Part shown: positions 60,633-64,000 of the stretch, in pieces
Layout of the letters: each line of letters begins with the position of its first letter
Numbering within the stretch: position 1 is the stretch's first letter
Program-made: the position numbers and the translations under genes
The notes under the pieces: model-generated
What the model saw: only the letters and a program-made list of their open reading frames with translations
Database searches by the model: none
Told to the model about the DNA's origin: nothing
Source of the DNA: Oopsacas minuta
Taxonomy: Eukaryota; Porifera; Hexactinellida; Lyssacinosida; Leucopsacidae
Direction of reading: 5' to 3'
Assembly (NCBI GenBank): GCA_024704765.1
Contig: JAKMXF010000144.1
Span: 1 to 64,000 of the forward strand
Length of the DNA: 64,000 nucleotides

Positions 60633-61344
60633 ATGGAGTACACAGATGAAATGACGTCATTTATATCTCACATGCATGACTACCTGCTTGGCAGTCAGGA
60701 ATGTAAGCCGATCAAGAGACTGAAGCCACTCCTGCCATTCATCCCAGATGTGCCAATTGTGTCCGGGCAGGACACAGATCCACTTTTATGTGTCAAATGT
60801 ATGTGTCCTCTGTTTGAGCCAGTAACACTTCTAACTGGTTTATCAATCTGCAGACATTGCTATGCTTATAATATGGCACAAACTTGTGAAGTGGCATATT
60901 GCATAAATGTGTCACTAGCAGGAGTGGCAGAGGGACACATAAGTGCCACTTACAAAGGTATGCAGCTAAGATTACAAGGCAATGACATGACTAGAGAGGT
61001 AATATGCAAATTTATTCCTTGATTCAATGTTAAAATATTAAATAGAAACGATGGGAAGATGCCATAGAAAGATACACACAGTCTCTACAGCTGTTGGAAG
61101 GGAGGCCAGGGGAACATGTAGTCCTCTCAAACAGATGTCTAGCTGAGGTGTCAAGTGGCATGCTAGAGGAGGCGCTGAGAGATGCAAATATGTGTGTACG
61201 GAGGGCACCATATTGGATAAAGGGCTACTACAGACGATCAACCGTTCTGGAGAAAATGGGGTATAAAGAGGAGGCATTAGTGATGTGCTTAATGATTACT
61301 AAAAGTGGCACAAAGGACACATCAGTGGAGCAATGCGTGGCAAG
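60633..61344 (+). CDS. LONRF: LONRF 5' exons (copy B, cut by window end)
   Basis: Exons 60633-60998 and 61046-61344 encode the N-terminal zinc motif and TPR part, identical to copy A. The RING and LON exons would lie beyond base 64000, past the nested ARID1 gene. Confidence 0.85.
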
Positions 61345-61781
61345 GTTAGTACACAATTAGATAGTATAATAGCACATTCTTATGCCATCATTATGTAACC
61401 ATGGTAACACAGAAACAAAGGATAGATCCAATAATTGTTTAAGAGTGTTAAGTTATACAAATGGACCGGGGATAAGTAATATATCAGTGTTACCAATTAG
61501 ACAACAAATGCGGGATGGGTACTGCCCCCTAGGGTGTCCCATACCCCCTGTAGCATAACAAATGACACCTGTACATTTTAAGAATTGTCACATTTAATAC
61601 CAGTAACTCATAAAATAAGTTTATAGCATTAATAAGAATTGCTGCTAATCCTACCAAAAGTGGCTGACTCAAATGTGTCGATACTCGTGTGGCGTCGCCA
61701 CCTGCCACACGGAGGTATGATTCTACCAGTAGATATCAGTTGTAGCACCAATCGCATAATTAAAATTCACTGAATAGCGAG

Positions 61782-64000
61782 TTAATCCTTGTTCAGGTTT
61801 GATATAATTTCGAGGACAATTTGTCTCATGTGTGGATCATTCTTAAAGGTGTCAAGCGTTTCAGCTGTATGACAAGCGATCGCCAAAAGGCGTGGTTGTA
61901 ATTCTAAAAATAGCGGATGGTTCTCTGGGTGTGTCGATAGGCGGATAAGTGTCCAACCAGCTCTCTTCTTCAGGGCAAGGGAGAACGCTAACTCTTCTTG
62001 AAAAGTAGAGAGCTTATTGCTTCTTTGGTTAGGAGGTTGCATTTCTATACATTCCATTAACACCTGTAGAATAGGTGTCTGTCTTGCTATGACATAATGT
62101 GGACACAAATCTGGTGTGCCACATAAGTTAAATAACAACATAAACACGAATTGTCTTGCTATCACATCTTTCTTATTAATCGACCACTTCGACAATTCTT
62201 TGATCAGTTCAGTCAGCTGTTTGACAGGTGTCGCTAGGATGTAGTCCACATTGGCTGGGAGGACGGACAGTTTGGAAAGAGACTCAAGGACCAATCTCTT
62301 AGGGGACAACCAGGTGGTGTTAGAGAGTGGCGGGAGAGGATCATGGCACATCGAAGAGGGACAAATGAGCCAATGAATTAATGAATTTAAGAGACGTTGT
62401 GTTACACTTGAGGGGTAGAGAGAGAATTCCAAAGCTCCAGCTACGTTGCATAAAACCACAAATATGTCCTCGCGAACATTCTCCAGATAGCTCCACCACC
62501 ATTCACACCTGTATACGTATACAGATAAATAAACAGCTGATAGAATGGTAAAATCTTATATAACTTACTTATTTGCTTCTAACACGTACTCAGATGTGTC
62601 GCATGTGTCCTCTAAGGTGTCAAATATGTCGCTACTGTCCTCTGTCCTGTTTGAGAGACACAGAGCCTCCGGGTGTTGATGTTTTAGCAGCAATAAGTGA
62701 CCAATCAGTGACAAGAGAGAGGTGTGTTTAGATAGCACCATATGATTTCCAGGAATAAAACTTAAGCATCTAATTAGATTAGATATACAAATAGCCATGT
62801 GACCACATTGTGTTTCATGTGTCGTGTGTAAGAATACCACATTGTCAAGTGGTCGTACAACTTCATCTTCAACATCTGGTGAGTCAGCTGATGTATTATT
62901 AGTTCCAGTTGTTGTCACCTTAGAACTATAATACACAATACAATATATACAAGGTCTTAAGAAATATGTCAAATAGTGGCATACCCTAATGGTGTTTCTA
63001 AAATAGGAAGAGTGGTGTGATTCTGTTGTGTCACATTCCTGAGCTCAACCGGTAGATCCTCATCAGCTAGAGGTGTTAGTTCGAGTTTGGATTCAGCTTC
63101 AGGTAATGCTACAATTTCACCAGGAAATATATCAGATAGACACTTCACCCAGCATGCCACCAGAGCGTCCAGTAGCCCGTGAGCGTTAGTGAGGTTGTAC
63201 AGGTCTCTTGTCCCATTATGATTAAGTAGTATGGTGAGGTAGTCCAGTGCCCATGCGGTGTCGGTTAACACCCCACTTCTGAGTGCCATAGTTAATCTGA
63301 ATGGGTCTGTCATGGACTGGTTAGGAGGCTGTTTCTTCCTCTTACGTATGATAGGGGTGGAATACTCCACACCACCTCTAGCAAGGTCAGATGGTCTCTT
63401 CTGTGTGACATGTGGTTTATCTAACACCTCGCTAGAGGGTATGACTGGCTTATCTCTGGGGACACGTGATTTAGGTTCATGAACAGCTGGAGCAGGTTGT
63501 GTCCTCGAGGTGTCAGTGGATGGAGTGGCACGAGGTGGCACATATCCCCAATCCTCCTGTTTATGAGGAGAGGACCATCTCTGTGATTGTATCATAGAGT
63601 GCATGAGACGGGAGGTGTAAGGGTGTTTGGGTGGCATAACGTGGTAGGATTCTTGTGGTATATGTGGATACATTGAGGTGTAATATTGATAAGGATTTGA
63701 ATGTGGCTCTATGCCATCTGGAATAGAATGTTCCTGCTTAATCTTAGGGGGCTTTAAAATGTCCAATCCCTGGTTCTTACTCCTATTGGGCATATAGGGC
63801 GGTGAGGTGGAGTCTAGGAAGGAGAGGGGATCTGATTTGAAGGTCTGAGGGAGGTGTGGAGTGTCCTCTTCTAACTGAAATGGTTTAATGTCAGAAGAAG
63901 TTGGTCTGTCCTCCAATGTGGCACAAGGTGTCGGTCTGTCACGTGTTAATTTACTGGGAGAACTCATGCCACTTATGAGAGAGCCAGGTGACTCTGGAAT
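61782..64000 (-). CDS. ARID1: ARID1/BAF250-type subunit, 3' part (copy B, cut by window end)
   Basis: Exons 61782-62508, 62569-62925 and 62985 to the window edge encode the C-terminal BAF250 domain and part of the linker, unchanged by eye from copy A. The ARID-coding first exon lies outside the window. Confidence 0.9.

Overview
This is a window of animal (metazoan) nuclear DNA. Coding regions are split by short GT-AG introns, many only 45-100 bp long. The proteins are eukaryotic or animal ones: a BLM-type RecQ helicase, an ARID1/BAF250 subunit, an LDB/Chip cofactor, CFAP58, SLC41, TBC1D22, LONRF, FTSJ3, IVD, DCAF6, VMA21 and PTTG1IP. The compact AT-rich layout and the coiled-coil/NHL-repeat genes suggest an early-branching animal, most likely a demosponge. 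That assignment is inference; the sequence carries no species marker that I can recognise.

The window is 1.7 copies of a unit of about 36.94 kb. Bases 1-27065 (copy A) and 36940-64000 (copy B) align end to end in the same orientation. By eye I found only a few dozen single-base differences, one length change in a G-rich repeat, and a few 1-nt indels. Bases 27066-36939 occur once. The homology runs off both ends, so the only place a copy-to-copy junction can lie is within 27066-36939. The best candidate is about 36388-36681. There a DCAF6 gene that has lost its 5' half faces an NHL gene, and next comes a BLM gene that has lost its 3' half.

Order in the unit (copy A): end of an NHL gene (+); BLM-like helicase (-); TKL-type kinase (-); SLC41 transporter (-) with TBC1D22 (+) inside an intron; FTSJ3 (-); CFAP58 (-); PH-SH2 adaptor (-); IVD (-) with LDB (+) inside an intron; LONRF (+) with ARID1 (-) inside an intron. 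The single-copy part then holds the LONRF 3' half, PTTG1IP (+), VMA21 (-), a Rubicon-homology gene (+) with an NHL gene (-) inside an intron, and truncated DCAF6 (-). Copy B then starts with the full NHL gene and repeats the order until the window cuts off ARID1 and LONRF.

The genes do not form one pathway. The striking features are architectural: a nearly identical large tandem duplication, four host genes each carrying an opposite-strand gene in an intron (with a possible fifth at BLM), frameshifts seen only in copy B, and a small vocabulary of short DNA words scattered over exons, introns and spacers. All exon borders were worked out by hand from frame continuity, splice signals and remembered family sequence; no search or alignment was run.
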